Source: Candidatus Aminicenantota bacterium (GTDB lineage: Bacteria > Acidobacteriota > Aminicenantia > Aminicenantales > UBA4085). Taken from it: a stretch of DNA of 64,000 bases. The notes below the pieces were generated by a model. The model was not told where the DNA came from. It was given only the letters and a program-made list of their open reading frames with translations, and did no database searches. Positions 1-7,292 of this stretch are shown here, in pieces (the first letter of the stretch is position 1; each line of letters opens with the position of its first letter). The position numbers were made by a program, and so were the translations under genes. The stretch lies in assembly GCA_003141555.1 (NCBI GenBank), contig PLMN01000012.1:1-64000 (forward strand), written 5' to 3'.

Positions 1-2
1 GC

Positions 3-1040
3 GAACATCCTTATACACCAGCGGACCTCGTAAAGATGGGTGGTTACTTCAGCCTTATTGTACCGGATAGGCTGGGTTTCAACGCGCAATTTGTTGGCCT
101 TAGAAAACGAATTCTCACTGAAAGTTCGGAAATCCGCCTTCGATACAAAGTCCCATTTCCGGGCGTCACCGTGGACACGTTAGTTTTTTCAATGCGCAAA
201 AAAGCACCTTCCGAAAAATCAGTAGTCGAAATCGTCGAACATGGCATGCAGCCTCTCAAGAGAAGCCAGAAGGAAATTCTTGAAATGCCATCGCACGCTT
301 TTGTGTATTTCGAGGATGCTAATGTAATGAAACTAGTGAAGAAGCTCGAAGGGTTGCCGCAAGTAAGGCGGCTTGCCGATATATGCGCGACGACATCGGG
401 TTTTGGAGGCAAGTCCACGCTCATAATGGAAGAACGTAGGAACAAGCGTCAAATTATGACTATGAAAGGGGATAGCATTGGGCGTTTTGAAACACGGAAG
501 ACTTATTGGTTTGATTTCTGTCGAGAGAATATAACCGGCCGTACAACTGACCGAACCAAGCTTGGATCAACTCCCAAAATTCTCCTCCGCAAAACAGGCG
601 GTTCTATTATTGCGACCTATGATGAGTCCGGCATTTTTCCAGAACAATCGCTCTACTTCCTTTTTGACAACCGGAGCGACTTGAGTTTCAAGTTTATTCT
701 TGGCGTGCTGAATTCTAAATTGCTGAATGCCTTTTTCAGGGCAAATTGCCTGACGAATAAAGACAGCATTGCGCAGGTGAAGAAAGTTGACCTTGATGCT
801 CTTCCGATTCCGATCTATGGAAACTCTAGCGTAGTATCTAAAGCCCAACACGATCGGTTGGTTGGTCTAGTGGACAAGATGCTCGCCCTAACGCCGACGC
901 TGGGCGCGGCCAAGTCGGATGCGGAGCGGAAGACATTGCAGAACGCCGTCACCGCCACCGACCAGCAAATCGACGCACTTGTTTATGAGCTTTACGGCCT
1001 GACTAAGGAAGAAATAGAACTTGTCGAGGGCACTTCATAA
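3..1040 (+). CDS. Type IIG-like restriction-modification protein, C-terminal part (5' end outside window)
   Basis: The reading frame is open to the window edge, so this is the 3' part of a larger gene; 345 residues are visible. The visible N-terminal segment (GGYFSLIVPDR, then a region ending TVDTLVFSMRKK) matches the end of an Eco57I-type N6-adenine methyltransferase domain. The rest resembles a TaqI-like target-recognition domain: MKGDSIGRFE, a KILLRKTGG strand and LGVLNSKLLNAFF. The C-terminus, with QQIDALVYELYGLTKEE, is typical of type IIG and BREX PglX-like methylases. The NPPY catalytic motif and any nuclease domain would lie upstream and cannot be judged. Codon use is visibly more AT-rich than the rest of the window, which suggests acquisition by transfer. 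It converges on the ATPase gene with a 20 bp gap. It could equally be a stand-alone methyltransferase. Confidence 0.75.
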   Translation, partial: EHPYTPADLVKMGGYFSLIVPDRLGFNAQFVGLRKRILTESSEIRLRYKVPFPGVTVDTLVFSMRKKAPSEKSVVEIVEHGMQPLKRSQKEILEMPSHAFVYFEDANVMKLVKKLEGLPQVRRLADICATTSGFGGKSTLIMEERRNKRQIMTMKGDSIGRFETRKTYWFDFCRENITGRTTDRTKLGSTPKILLRKTGGSIIATYDESGIFPEQSLYFLFDNRSDLSFKFILGVLNSKLLNAFFRANCLTNKDSIAQVKKVDLDALPIPIYGNSSVVSKAQHDRLVGLVDKMLALTPTLGAAKSDAERKTLQNAVTATDQQIDALVYELYGLTKEEIELVEGTS

Positions 1041-1060
1041 AAAAGCCGGTAATGATACGT

Positions 1061-2443
1061 TTAGATCAAATGATCTCTCTGGAATAACGTAACCTCTTCC
1101 TTGCTGGCGAGTTCGCGCATGTCTTTCGTGAAGCCGCTCCGGGAGAAAAGGCAGAATCGCTCCGTCCTTTCGCCATTGTGCCAATCGACAAGGGGCGCTT
1201 TCCGCTTCAGGTCCCCATAAACATCAATCCCGACGGGACGAGCGCTCCACTTGGCCTCGCCGAAGAGGATTTCCCGGCGTTCCTCGTTGATCGCCACCAG
1301 ATCAATCTCCTCTTTTCTATTCCACCATCGGCCGGCGGCGTCCATCGGAAAGAAGAGGTCTTCGTGCGATTGGACGATGTCGAAGGAGAGTTTCTCGTAG
1401 TTCTCCGCTACAAGGGCGGGAAAATCGGATTCAAGCCTTGGGATAAGCCGCTCGAACCGGCCTTCTTCGATCACCGTCCGATTAGGGAGGATGTGGCGGA
1501 ACCAGAACTTGATAAATTGATCCTGGATGCGATAGAGACCCTTGCGGGATTTGAGGGGCAGGCGCTCAGTGACCGGCACTTCCTTTTGGATCACCTGCAA
1601 GTCGTCGAGCGTGAATAGATAGCGGTGCAAAATCCCTTTTTCGAGGCCGGTATCGTTGACGATTTCGCCGATCTTGCTCTTGCCGAAAGCGATCGCTTTC
1701 AGAATGGCGAAATAATTCCGCGGCTCCCGCAATTCTTCCCTAAGCAGGAACTCGACCTCGCGGGCGAGGAACGCTTCTGGCGGCAGAATCTGGGAGACGA
1801 TGTTATCGATAGCGGAACAAGCCGGATCCAGCCTCTTCAAATAACTGGGGTTGCCGCCGGCCAACGCATAAAGTTCGAGGCACCTGTCGAAGGAGGCCCG
1901 GGGATAGAATTTTCTAGCGTCGGCGAAGCGGAACGGCTTAAGCTGGATCTGGCCCGTCCTCCTGCCGAAAAGGGGCGACTTTTCGGCCAGGACTTCGCTC
2001 TCCATCATGGCGATGCTTGATCCGCAGAGGATCAGGAATACAGGCGTTTTCCGGAGATATTCGTCCCATCCGGTTTGGAAGATCGAGGGCAGTCCCTTCT
2101 CGGCTTCCGTCAGGTAGGGGAATTCGTCGATGGCCAGAATTGTTCTCGTTTTAATCCGGTCCCGGCCATATTGGAAGAAAGCGCGCCAATCCGGGAATCC
2201 CGCCGTCTTTAGGAAATCATCGTTGAAGTGATCGGCCGCCAGATCGGCCAACCAGCGGCGGTTGTCGATTCCGTTGACCCGCTGGCCGAGGAAGTAGACA
2301 TGGGGCTTATTCTTCATGAAATGTTTAATAAGCTCCGTTTTCCCGACCCGTCGCTTGCCATAGATAACGACGAGGCGAGCTTCCTCCCCCTGCCAAGCCT
2401 TCTCCAGAGCCGCCAGTTCCTTTTCACGATCGATGAATTCCAT
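1061..2443 (-). CDS. ATP-binding protein, archaeal-type ATPase with C-terminal DUF234-like domain
   Basis: This 460-residue protein opens with a P-loop NTPase: Walker A GKRRVGKT at about residues 29-36 and a Walker B-like ILAIDEF near residue 103. The middle part (ALAGGNPSYLKRL, then a winged-helix-like EIVNDTGLEKGILHRYL) is typical of the archaeal-type ATPase family. The C-terminal region has the arrangement E-x-DLVA...FGEAKW, which fits the PD-(D/E)xK-like fold of the DUF234 domain. Genes of this family are scattered and mobile across bacteria and archaea; their function is unknown, although a role in defence or DNA metabolism has been suspected. The promoter region upstream (2462-2497) carries a striking set of repeated half-sites. 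The neighbour is a restriction-modification gene, so this end of the window looks like an accessory island. Confidence 0.85.
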   Translation of the reverse strand: MEFIDREKELAALEKAWQGEEARLVVIYGKRRVGKTELIKHFMKNKPHVYFLGQRVNGIDNRRWLADLAADHFNDDFLKTAGFPDWRAFFQYGRDRIKTRTILAIDEFPYLTEAEKGLPSIFQTGWDEYLRKTPVFLILCGSSIAMMESEVLAEKSPLFGRRTGQIQLKPFRFADARKFYPRASFDRCLELYALAGGNPSYLKRLDPACSAIDNIVSQILPPEAFLAREVEFLLREELREPRNYFAILKAIAFGKSKIGEIVNDTGLEKGILHRYLFTLDDLQVIQKEVPVTERLPLKSRKGLYRIQDQFIKFWFRHILPNRTVIEEGRFERLIPRLESDFPALVAENYEKLSFDIVQSHEDLFFPMDAAGRWWNRKEEIDLVAINEERREILFGEAKWSARPVGIDVYGDLKRKAPLVDWHNGERTERFCLFSRSGFTKDMRELASKEEVTLFQRDHLI

Positions 2444-2461
2444 TATCCTCTCTCGTCTTAC

Positions 2462-2497
2462 AGTCTACTCACGAGTAGTCTACTATAAAGTAGACTA
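2462..2497 (-). promoter_or_regulatory. Array of three AGTCTACT half-sites upstream of the ATPase gene
   Basis: AGTCTACT occurs at 2462-2469 and 2477-2484, and its reverse complement AGTAGACT at 2489-2496. The last two extend to a perfect inverted repeat with 9-bp arms (TAGTCTACT at 2476-2484, AGTAGACTA at 2489-2497) and a 4-bp spacer. A second palindrome, CTACTC-AC-GAGTAG, spans 2465-2478. On the minus strand a -10-like TATAGT falls in the spacer of the larger palindrome. The array ends about 20 bp before the ATPase start, so a repressor or activator site is likely. Confidence 0.6.
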
Positions 2498-2568
2498 AAA
2501 ATCAAAATATCTTGCGGCGGCCAAACTGGAACCCGATTAACAAATTGACTGACTGGACTCCGGCCGCT

Positions 2569-2811
2569 TCATTCCGGTTTCCAATCGGCAATCCGTTCGG
2601 CCGCCTCCTCGTGGAAGGCGGGCCGACGTTCCGTCTTGCGGAGGATCTCCGCTTTGTATCGATTCCATCGGTCGGAGTCGTCCATGACGTCCACCATGAC
2701 CCGCCGGATCTTGGGGAGATTCCTCATCAATTTCGGCTCATAGCGGTCCCATTCCTCGCCGTCGCAGAGCTTCCGAAAATTGCGATAACCTTCGAACGTC
2801 AATCCGTCCAT
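2569..2811 (-). CDS. Hypothetical small protein
   Basis: This is an 80-residue frame rich in charged and aromatic residues (for example FEGYRNFRKL, WDRYEPK, DRWNRYKAEIL), which reads more like a real soluble helical protein than an antisense shadow. I recognise no family. The ATG at 2811 is chosen because the longer frame starts with TTG inside the -35 element of the divergent promoter at 2832-2861. No clear ribosome binding site precedes it. It lies divergently next to the GH127-like gene. It could still be a chance frame. Confidence 0.35.
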   Translation of the reverse strand: MDGLTFEGYRNFRKLCDGEEWDRYEPKLMRNLPKIRRVMVDVMDDSDRWNRYKAEILRKTERRPAFHEEAAERIADWKPE

Positions 2812-2831
2812 CGTTTCTTGAAATCGGCGCT

Positions 2832-2861
2832 TTGACAAGAACTTCCGCCCGAGCGTATGAT
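2832..2861 (+). promoter_or_regulatory. Sigma70-type promoter for the GH127-like gene
   Basis: The -35 TTGACA (2832-2837) and -10 TATGAT (2856-2861) are separated by 18 bp. Transcription would start near 2868. This rules out the upstream ATG at 2857, which lies inside the -10 box, and leaves the ATG at 2887. Confidence 0.65.
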
Positions 2862-2886
2862 TTCGAACGCCGGAATCGAGGAGCGC

Positions 2887-4737
2887 ATGAATAGAATCGG
2901 ACGACGGGATTTTATCAAGGCGGGAGTTCTGGCGGGAGCGGATGCGGCCCTATTCTCGCCTTCCCGGGGCATGAGCCGCCTGGGACCGATTCCATCTTTT
3001 CGGCCGTCGGACGCCGCCCCGAATCCAGCGGTCACCCTGGCCATGGAAACGTACGTCCGGCGGAGCTTCAACTACCTCGACCGCATGACCGACAAGGACG
3101 GTTTGCCCTACTTCAATATTTTTTGGACGGAGCCGGCCGAAGCGGCTCATGACTGGCCCGATTTCGGGGACGTGATGTCCCGGCAGCTCCAGGCCGCGGT
3201 CATGGCCCGCCGATTGACCGGACGGGAAGCGCTCTGGGAAAAGCGCTGGCTCAAGAAGGTCCTCGGCTATATCGACCCGGCGTCGGGCTTGCTCGTGCGG
3301 CCGGAGACTCCCTACTCCCGTTCCGTCGCCGATCCGGGAGATCAGGCCCTCACATTGTATGCCCTGGTCACCGCGTATTTGGACGCGCCGGATAAGGGAG
3401 TCGGGGAGGCGATACTAAAGATGGCCGAAGGGATCCGCCGCAAGGTGGAGGAGGACGGCGAAAAATCGGAATACCTGAGCGGATTTCTGATCAAAAGCCT
3501 GATGGCCGCGGCCCGCGGGCTCGACAGCGAATCCGCTTTCATCGCCGCCGGCAAGATCACCCGGTATGTTTTCGAGAAAACGGCGGCCTTCGCCCCGGAC
3601 AATCATTTCCGCCAAGGCGGGCATATGCACGGCAACCTGAGGACGATTCTCGGAGTCGCCGACTTCGCCCTCATGGCTCGCGATCCCGAGCTTTTCAGCC
3701 GAGCAGACGCTCTTTTCCGGTACGTGCGCTCCGAATCGACGCGCTTCGGCTTCCTCCCCGAGGAGATCGGCCGCCATGGCGACATCGTCCTCTGCGAGAC
3801 GTGCGCCCTCATGGATTTTGTCGGGCTGGCGGCCACGCTGGCCAACCATGGCCATCCCGAGTATTGGGACGACGTGGAGCGCGCCGCCCGGAACCAGCTC
3901 ATCGAAAGCCAGCTCACGGACGCTTCCTGGCTCAAGGGCGCGCTCCCGTCCGCCGCGCCGGAAGACACGGCCCAGTTCAGCCGCCGTTCGGTCGGCGAAC
4001 GGATGATCGGCGGATACGCGGGCTGGAGCTCGCCCACCCATTTTCTGGCCGCCCGCGAGACCCTCAATGCCCATTGGGGCGGCCCCGAGCTCAAGAATAA
4101 GACACGCGCTTTTCAAAACTGCTGCGGCGGGTCCGGGACGCACGCCTTCTATATCGTCTGGAAGAACGCGGCGCGCTACGAAGGCGGCTGCCTGACGATC
4201 AACCTTCACCTGGACAAGCTCCTGCCCCAAGCCGAGGTTCGCTGTTATCAGCCGCAGGATGGTCTTCTGACCGTCGATCTCAAGCAGGATTGCCGGGTCC
4301 GCGTCCGGGTGCCGTCGTTTCTCAAGCCGGGAGAGATCAAGGCGGAGGCGGGGGGAGCCGCGATCGAACCCCGCCTTTTCGGGAATTATCTGGAATTGGA
4401 CGGGAGGCGGGCCGGAGAGCGCATTCGAGTGACCTACCCGCTTCCGGTTTATCGCGAGGAGGCTGAGATCGGGAATCCTGGGTTCGCCCGATACCGCTAT
4501 CGCGTGACTTGGAAAGGGGATACCGTGATCCGGATGGAACCTATCGGAGACGATCGGGAGACGGGTTATTCGGATTTCGACAAGCGCCCGGTCCCGGTTT
4601 TTTACGGGAGAGAGGGCCCGTGCCCGTTGTACCAAAGAGACGGGATGATGTCCTCCGAGAAACCGAAGCCGGCCGAGCTATATTTGGATTCGAGCCCGAT
4701 CGATTTCTGGAGCTTGAAGGAAAATAATCGCGGGTAG
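2887..4737 (+). CDS. Tat-exported GH127/DUF1680-like glycoside hydrolase
   Basis: The 616-residue protein starts with a twin-arginine signal (GRRDFIKAG, arginines 6-7), which predicts folded export to the periplasm. The start at 2887 has a GAGGAG ribosome binding site and sits below a good promoter. The body is an alpha/alpha-barrel-like region followed by beta domains, as in the DUF1680 family. The zinc/catalytic set of GH127 beta-L-arabinofuranosidases appears present: ExC in LCETCALMDF (E304, C306) and the CC pair in QNCCGGSGTHAFY (C412, C413). In GH127 the first cysteine of the CC pair is the nucleophile. Substrate is unknown; removal of terminal arabinofuranose or a related sugar is the family expectation. 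It stands alone, convergent with the radical SAM gene. Confidence 0.8.
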   Translation: MNRIGRRDFIKAGVLAGADAALFSPSRGMSRLGPIPSFRPSDAAPNPAVTLAMETYVRRSFNYLDRMTDKDGLPYFNIFWTEPAEAAHDWPDFGDVMSRQLQAAVMARRLTGREALWEKRWLKKVLGYIDPASGLLVRPETPYSRSVADPGDQALTLYALVTAYLDAPDKGVGEAILKMAEGIRRKVEEDGEKSEYLSGFLIKSLMAAARGLDSESAFIAAGKITRYVFEKTAAFAPDNHFRQGGHMHGNLRTILGVADFALMARDPELFSRADALFRYVRSESTRFGFLPEEIGRHGDIVLCETCALMDFVGLAATLANHGHPEYWDDVERAARNQLIESQLTDASWLKGALPSAAPEDTAQFSRRSVGERMIGGYAGWSSPTHFLAARETLNAHWGGPELKNKTRAFQNCCGGSGTHAFYIVWKNAARYEGGCLTINLHLDKLLPQAEVRCYQPQDGLLTVDLKQDCRVRVRVPSFLKPGEIKAEAGGAAIEPRLFGNYLELDGRRAGERIRVTYPLPVYREEAEIGNPGFARYRYRVTWKGDTVIRMEPIGDDRETGYSDFDKRPVPVFYGREGPCPLYQRDGMMSSEKPKPAELYLDSSPIDFWSLKENNRG

Positions 4738-4751
4738 ATCGATGCGCTCTC

Positions 4752-5525
4752 CTAAAAAACCTGGGATGGGATCCCAGGCTCGTCGAGCGCGCGTTTGACC
4801 GTGCGGAGATCGTCGAGCGAGGCCGGGGAGATGTCCTTGTCCGGATAGCCGCGCGCCAGCGTGTAGATTTGGACGAGCTCCGGCTTGATGCGGACGAGCC
4901 GGGCGCGCCAGGCCTCGAGCTCGGCCGCGCCCAGATTCCCGTTCTTTCCGTTCGTGAACAGCGCCTGGACGATGACGGGCGCCGTCGAGGCCAGCGCCTC
5001 GAGCCCCCGGGTGACGGATTCGAGGTCCACGCCCGGGCATGGGCGGCTGTAACGGTCGAAGGTCGCGGCCGTTCCCGCGTCGAGCTTCATGATCCGGACG
5101 TCCAGGCGGAGGAGGGCGGCCCGGACGGCCTGATCGCCGGCGGTCGTCGAGTTCGAGAGGACGGCTGTTCTGGCGGCCGGAGCCAGGAGGTCTCGCGCGG
5201 CGATCGCTTCGTCCACCATTTGGCCGAAGAGAGGGTGGAGCGTGGGCTCGCCGTTGCCGGAGAAAGTGATGTAAGCCGGCGGCTCAGCCAGCGAGCGCAG
5301 CTTGTCCTCGAGAGCGGCACGGACGTCGGGGGGAGAGGGCAACCCGTAGTCCCGGCCGGGTCGCGCTTCGTGAGCTCCCGTCCATCCATACTGGCAGTAG
5401 ACGCAATCGAACGAGCAGAGCTTGGTCTCCCGCGGCAGGATGTTGATCCCCAGCGACCTGCCCAGCCGCCGCGAATTCACCGGCCCGTAGGTCAGCCCCG
5501 TCTTCAATCCGAGGATTTGGCTCAT
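4752..5525 (-). CDS. Radical SAM protein, COG0731-like
   Basis: The 257-residue protein has the radical SAM cluster motif CxxxCxxC as CSFDCVYC near residue 37. This is preceded by YGPVNSRRLGRSLGIN and followed by FSGNGEPTLHP, both characteristic of the small COG0731-type radical SAM proteins related to the wyosine-synthesis enzymes. The substrate of the bacterial members is not known. The gene begins 15 bp after the MocR regulator stop, with GAGAGGTG as a possible ribosome binding site, so the two are co-transcribed. A terminator is embedded in its final codons. Confidence 0.85.
   Translation of the reverse strand: MSQILGLKTGLTYGPVNSRRLGRSLGINILPRETKLCSFDCVYCQYGWTGAHEARPGRDYGLPSPPDVRAALEDKLRSLAEPPAYITFSGNGEPTLHPLFGQMVDEAIAARDLLAPAARTAVLSNSTTAGDQAVRAALLRLDVRIMKLDAGTAATFDRYSRPCPGVDLESVTRGLEALASTAPVIVQALFTNGKNGNLGAAELEAWRARLVRIKPELVQIYTLARGYPDKDISPASLDDLRTVKRALDEPGIPSQVF
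4754..4778 (-). terminator. Rho-independent terminator built into the end of the radical SAM gene
   Basis: Read on the minus strand, CCTGGGA and TCCCAGG form a 7-bp stem with a 5-nt loop (4760-4778), followed directly by six U (4754-4759). The hairpin encodes the last residues of the radical SAM protein and the U-tract runs into its TAG stop. Confidence 0.75.
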
Positions 5526-5540
5526 GGCGTCACCTCTCTC

Positions 5541-7016
5541 TTATGCGGGCAGCGAGGCCAGCGCTTGTCCCAGCCGCCGGATTCCCGTCCGGATCTCGTC
5601 TTCGTTGGGCCGGGCGATGCAAAGCCGCAGATACTCCGAGGGCCGGCCACCGGGAAAGAATTCCGCGCCGGGCGTCGCCGCGACCCCGTGGTCGAACAGG
5701 TGCTCTCGCAGCGCCGCGGCCCCCATCTTTCGGGGCAGCTTGACCCAGAGCGTATAGCCGCCCACGGGCCGCGTCCAGGTGATGCCTTTCGGCATGCGGC
5801 GGTCCATCTCCTCCAGGGTGAGGACAAGACGGCGCCGATATACCCGGTGGATGCGCTTGAGGTGGAGGTCGTAGAATCCCAGACGGCAGAAGCGCTCGAC
5901 GGCCATCTGGACAAGGGGGCTCAGGCCGAGATCGGAAAACCGCTTGACCGCGGCCAGCCGGTCGATGCAATCGCGGTCGGCCGTGATCCAGCCGATGCGA
6001 AGCCCGGAGAAGAGGGCCTTGGAAAACGTGCCGAGGTAGATGACGACGCCGCGCTCGTCGATCGACTTGAGCGGGAGGGGGACCTTGCCGAAGTATTTCA
6101 TATCCTCTTCGAACCCGTCCTCCAGAAGCGGAATCTCGGTGGCCTGACAGATCGAGAGAAGGCGCTCGCGATGGGCGTGCGGGGTGGTGATCCCGGTCGG
6201 ATTGTGGAAGTTGGGAATCGAGTAGACGAAGCGGATCGGGCTCCCCGCCAGGACGCGCTCGAGGGCGTCGAGGTCCATGCCCGCGGGCGTCATGGGCACG
6301 GGGACGGGCTCGACGCCGTTCAGGGCAAGGAGGGGGAGGAACCGGGCGTAGGTCGGGACCTCGACGGCCACGCGGCTCCCCGGCGGGCAGAGGAGCCGGA
6401 TGACCAGATCCAGGCCCTCTTGCGAGCCCGATGTCATCAGGATCTCGTCCTCGGACGCCGAGATCCCATGGAGCCGAAGCCGGCGGGCGATTCCGGCCCG
6501 GAGCGGAAGATATCCCTTGAGCTCGCCGTAGCGGAGCGCGTCGGGTCCGGAATCGGCCAGGACGCGGCGGACGACGCTCCGGAATTCCGCAAGGGGGTAG
6601 AGCCGGGGATCCACTTCGAGCGAGGCGAAGTCGACGAATTTCCCCTCGTGGAGCCGGCGCGAAGCGGCGCCGGCGGCGAGAACGAGGTTGGCCTCATGTG
6701 CGGCTCGGGCGCCGGGGGTTGTCCGGCGCGCCCAATTGAACAGCCCCCGGCGGCCGGGATCATAGGCGGCCTCCTTCCGGCGCGCTTGGACGATATTGTA
6801 GGAGCCGGGGCGGCTCAGCAGATAGCCTTGCGCTTGGAGATCGGCATAAGCCTGGTAGACCGTGGAGCGATTGACGCCCAGGCGGCGGGCGAGCTCCCGG
6901 GAGGGGGGCAGAGCCTCTCCGGGGCGGAGCGCGCCCTGATCGATGAGGCGCCTGGTCTCGGTTTCGATCTGGCGATGGACGGGCGTCTTCGCGCCGCGGT
7001 CGATCTTGAGCAGCAT
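5541..7016 (-). CDS. MocR-type transcriptional regulator (GntR domain fused to aminotransferase fold)
   Basis: The 491-residue protein has an N-terminal GntR winged helix (PVHRQIETETRRLIDQGALRPGE...NRSTVYQAYADL, about residues 10-75). A fold-type I PLP aminotransferase domain follows. The PLP lysine is in GTFSKALFSGLRIGW, and LLEDGFEEDM and SIPNFHNPTG are conserved. Such proteins sense amino acids, amines or PLP itself and bind paired boxes near their own promoters. The start at 7016 is chosen over one 21 codons upstream because AGGAGG lies just ahead of it. It is followed by the radical SAM gene in the same operon and is divergent from the BamA-like gene. The inverted boxes at 7088-7137 are probably its operator. 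Confidence 0.9.
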   Translation of the reverse strand: MLLKIDRGAKTPVHRQIETETRRLIDQGALRPGEALPPSRELARRLGVNRSTVYQAYADLQAQGYLLSRPGSYNIVQARRKEAAYDPGRRGLFNWARRTTPGARAAHEANLVLAAGAASRRLHEGKFVDFASLEVDPRLYPLAEFRSVVRRVLADSGPDALRYGELKGYLPLRAGIARRLRLHGISASEDEILMTSGSQEGLDLVIRLLCPPGSRVAVEVPTYARFLPLLALNGVEPVPVPMTPAGMDLDALERVLAGSPIRFVYSIPNFHNPTGITTPHAHRERLLSICQATEIPLLEDGFEEDMKYFGKVPLPLKSIDERGVVIYLGTFSKALFSGLRIGWITADRDCIDRLAAVKRFSDLGLSPLVQMAVERFCRLGFYDLHLKRIHRVYRRRLVLTLEEMDRRMPKGITWTRPVGGYTLWVKLPRKMGAAALREHLFDHGVAATPGAEFFPGGRPSEYLRLCIARPNEDEIRTGIRRLGQALASLPA

Positions 7017-7074
7017 CGGATCCTCCTGTCGGCGGACGGGCCGCCCGGATGCGCTGCCAGCCCGTCCGCGTCCC

Positions 7075-7103
7075 AGCATAACGGCCTAATTGGCTGACGT
7101 CAA
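7075..7103 (-). promoter_or_regulatory. Promoter of the mocR-radical SAM operon
   Basis: On the minus strand, TTGACG (7098-7103) and TATGCT (7075-7080) are separated by 17 bp. One 9-bp box of the inverted repeat (7088-7096) lies inside the spacer, so a protein bound there would cover the promoter. Confidence 0.55.
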
Positions 7104-7137
7104 CATCCAATCAAACAAAAATAATAACCAGCCAATT
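7088..7137. promoter_or_regulatory. Candidate MocR operator: inverted 9-bp boxes 41 bp apart
   Basis: AATTGGCTG (7088-7096) and its exact reverse complement CAGCCAATT (7129-7137) are 41 bp apart, start to start, close to four helical turns. The DNA between them is AT-rich. One box is in the mocR promoter spacer; the other is upstream of its -35. MocR proteins usually bind two such boxes. Confidence 0.5.
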
Positions 7138-7171
7138 CAGGCGCGGCGAACGGCCAATGACCGGAACCCTC

Positions 7172-7200
7172 TTGACTTTGCCCTGAATCCAAAATATTAT
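7172..7200 (+). promoter_or_regulatory. Sigma70-type promoter for the BamA-like gene
   Basis: TTGACT (7172-7177) and TATTAT (7195-7200) are separated by exactly 17 bp, in an AT-rich stretch of otherwise GC-rich DNA. The predicted start near 7207 leaves a leader of about 86 nt before the gene at 7293. Confidence 0.65.
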
Positions 7201-7292
7201 GATCCTACAATATCTATAGGGATTGTCTTATATATGATCGTAGCCTCCGCGAGCGAATGCCTTTAAGCGTCGATTCGGAAGATCGAGGGAAC

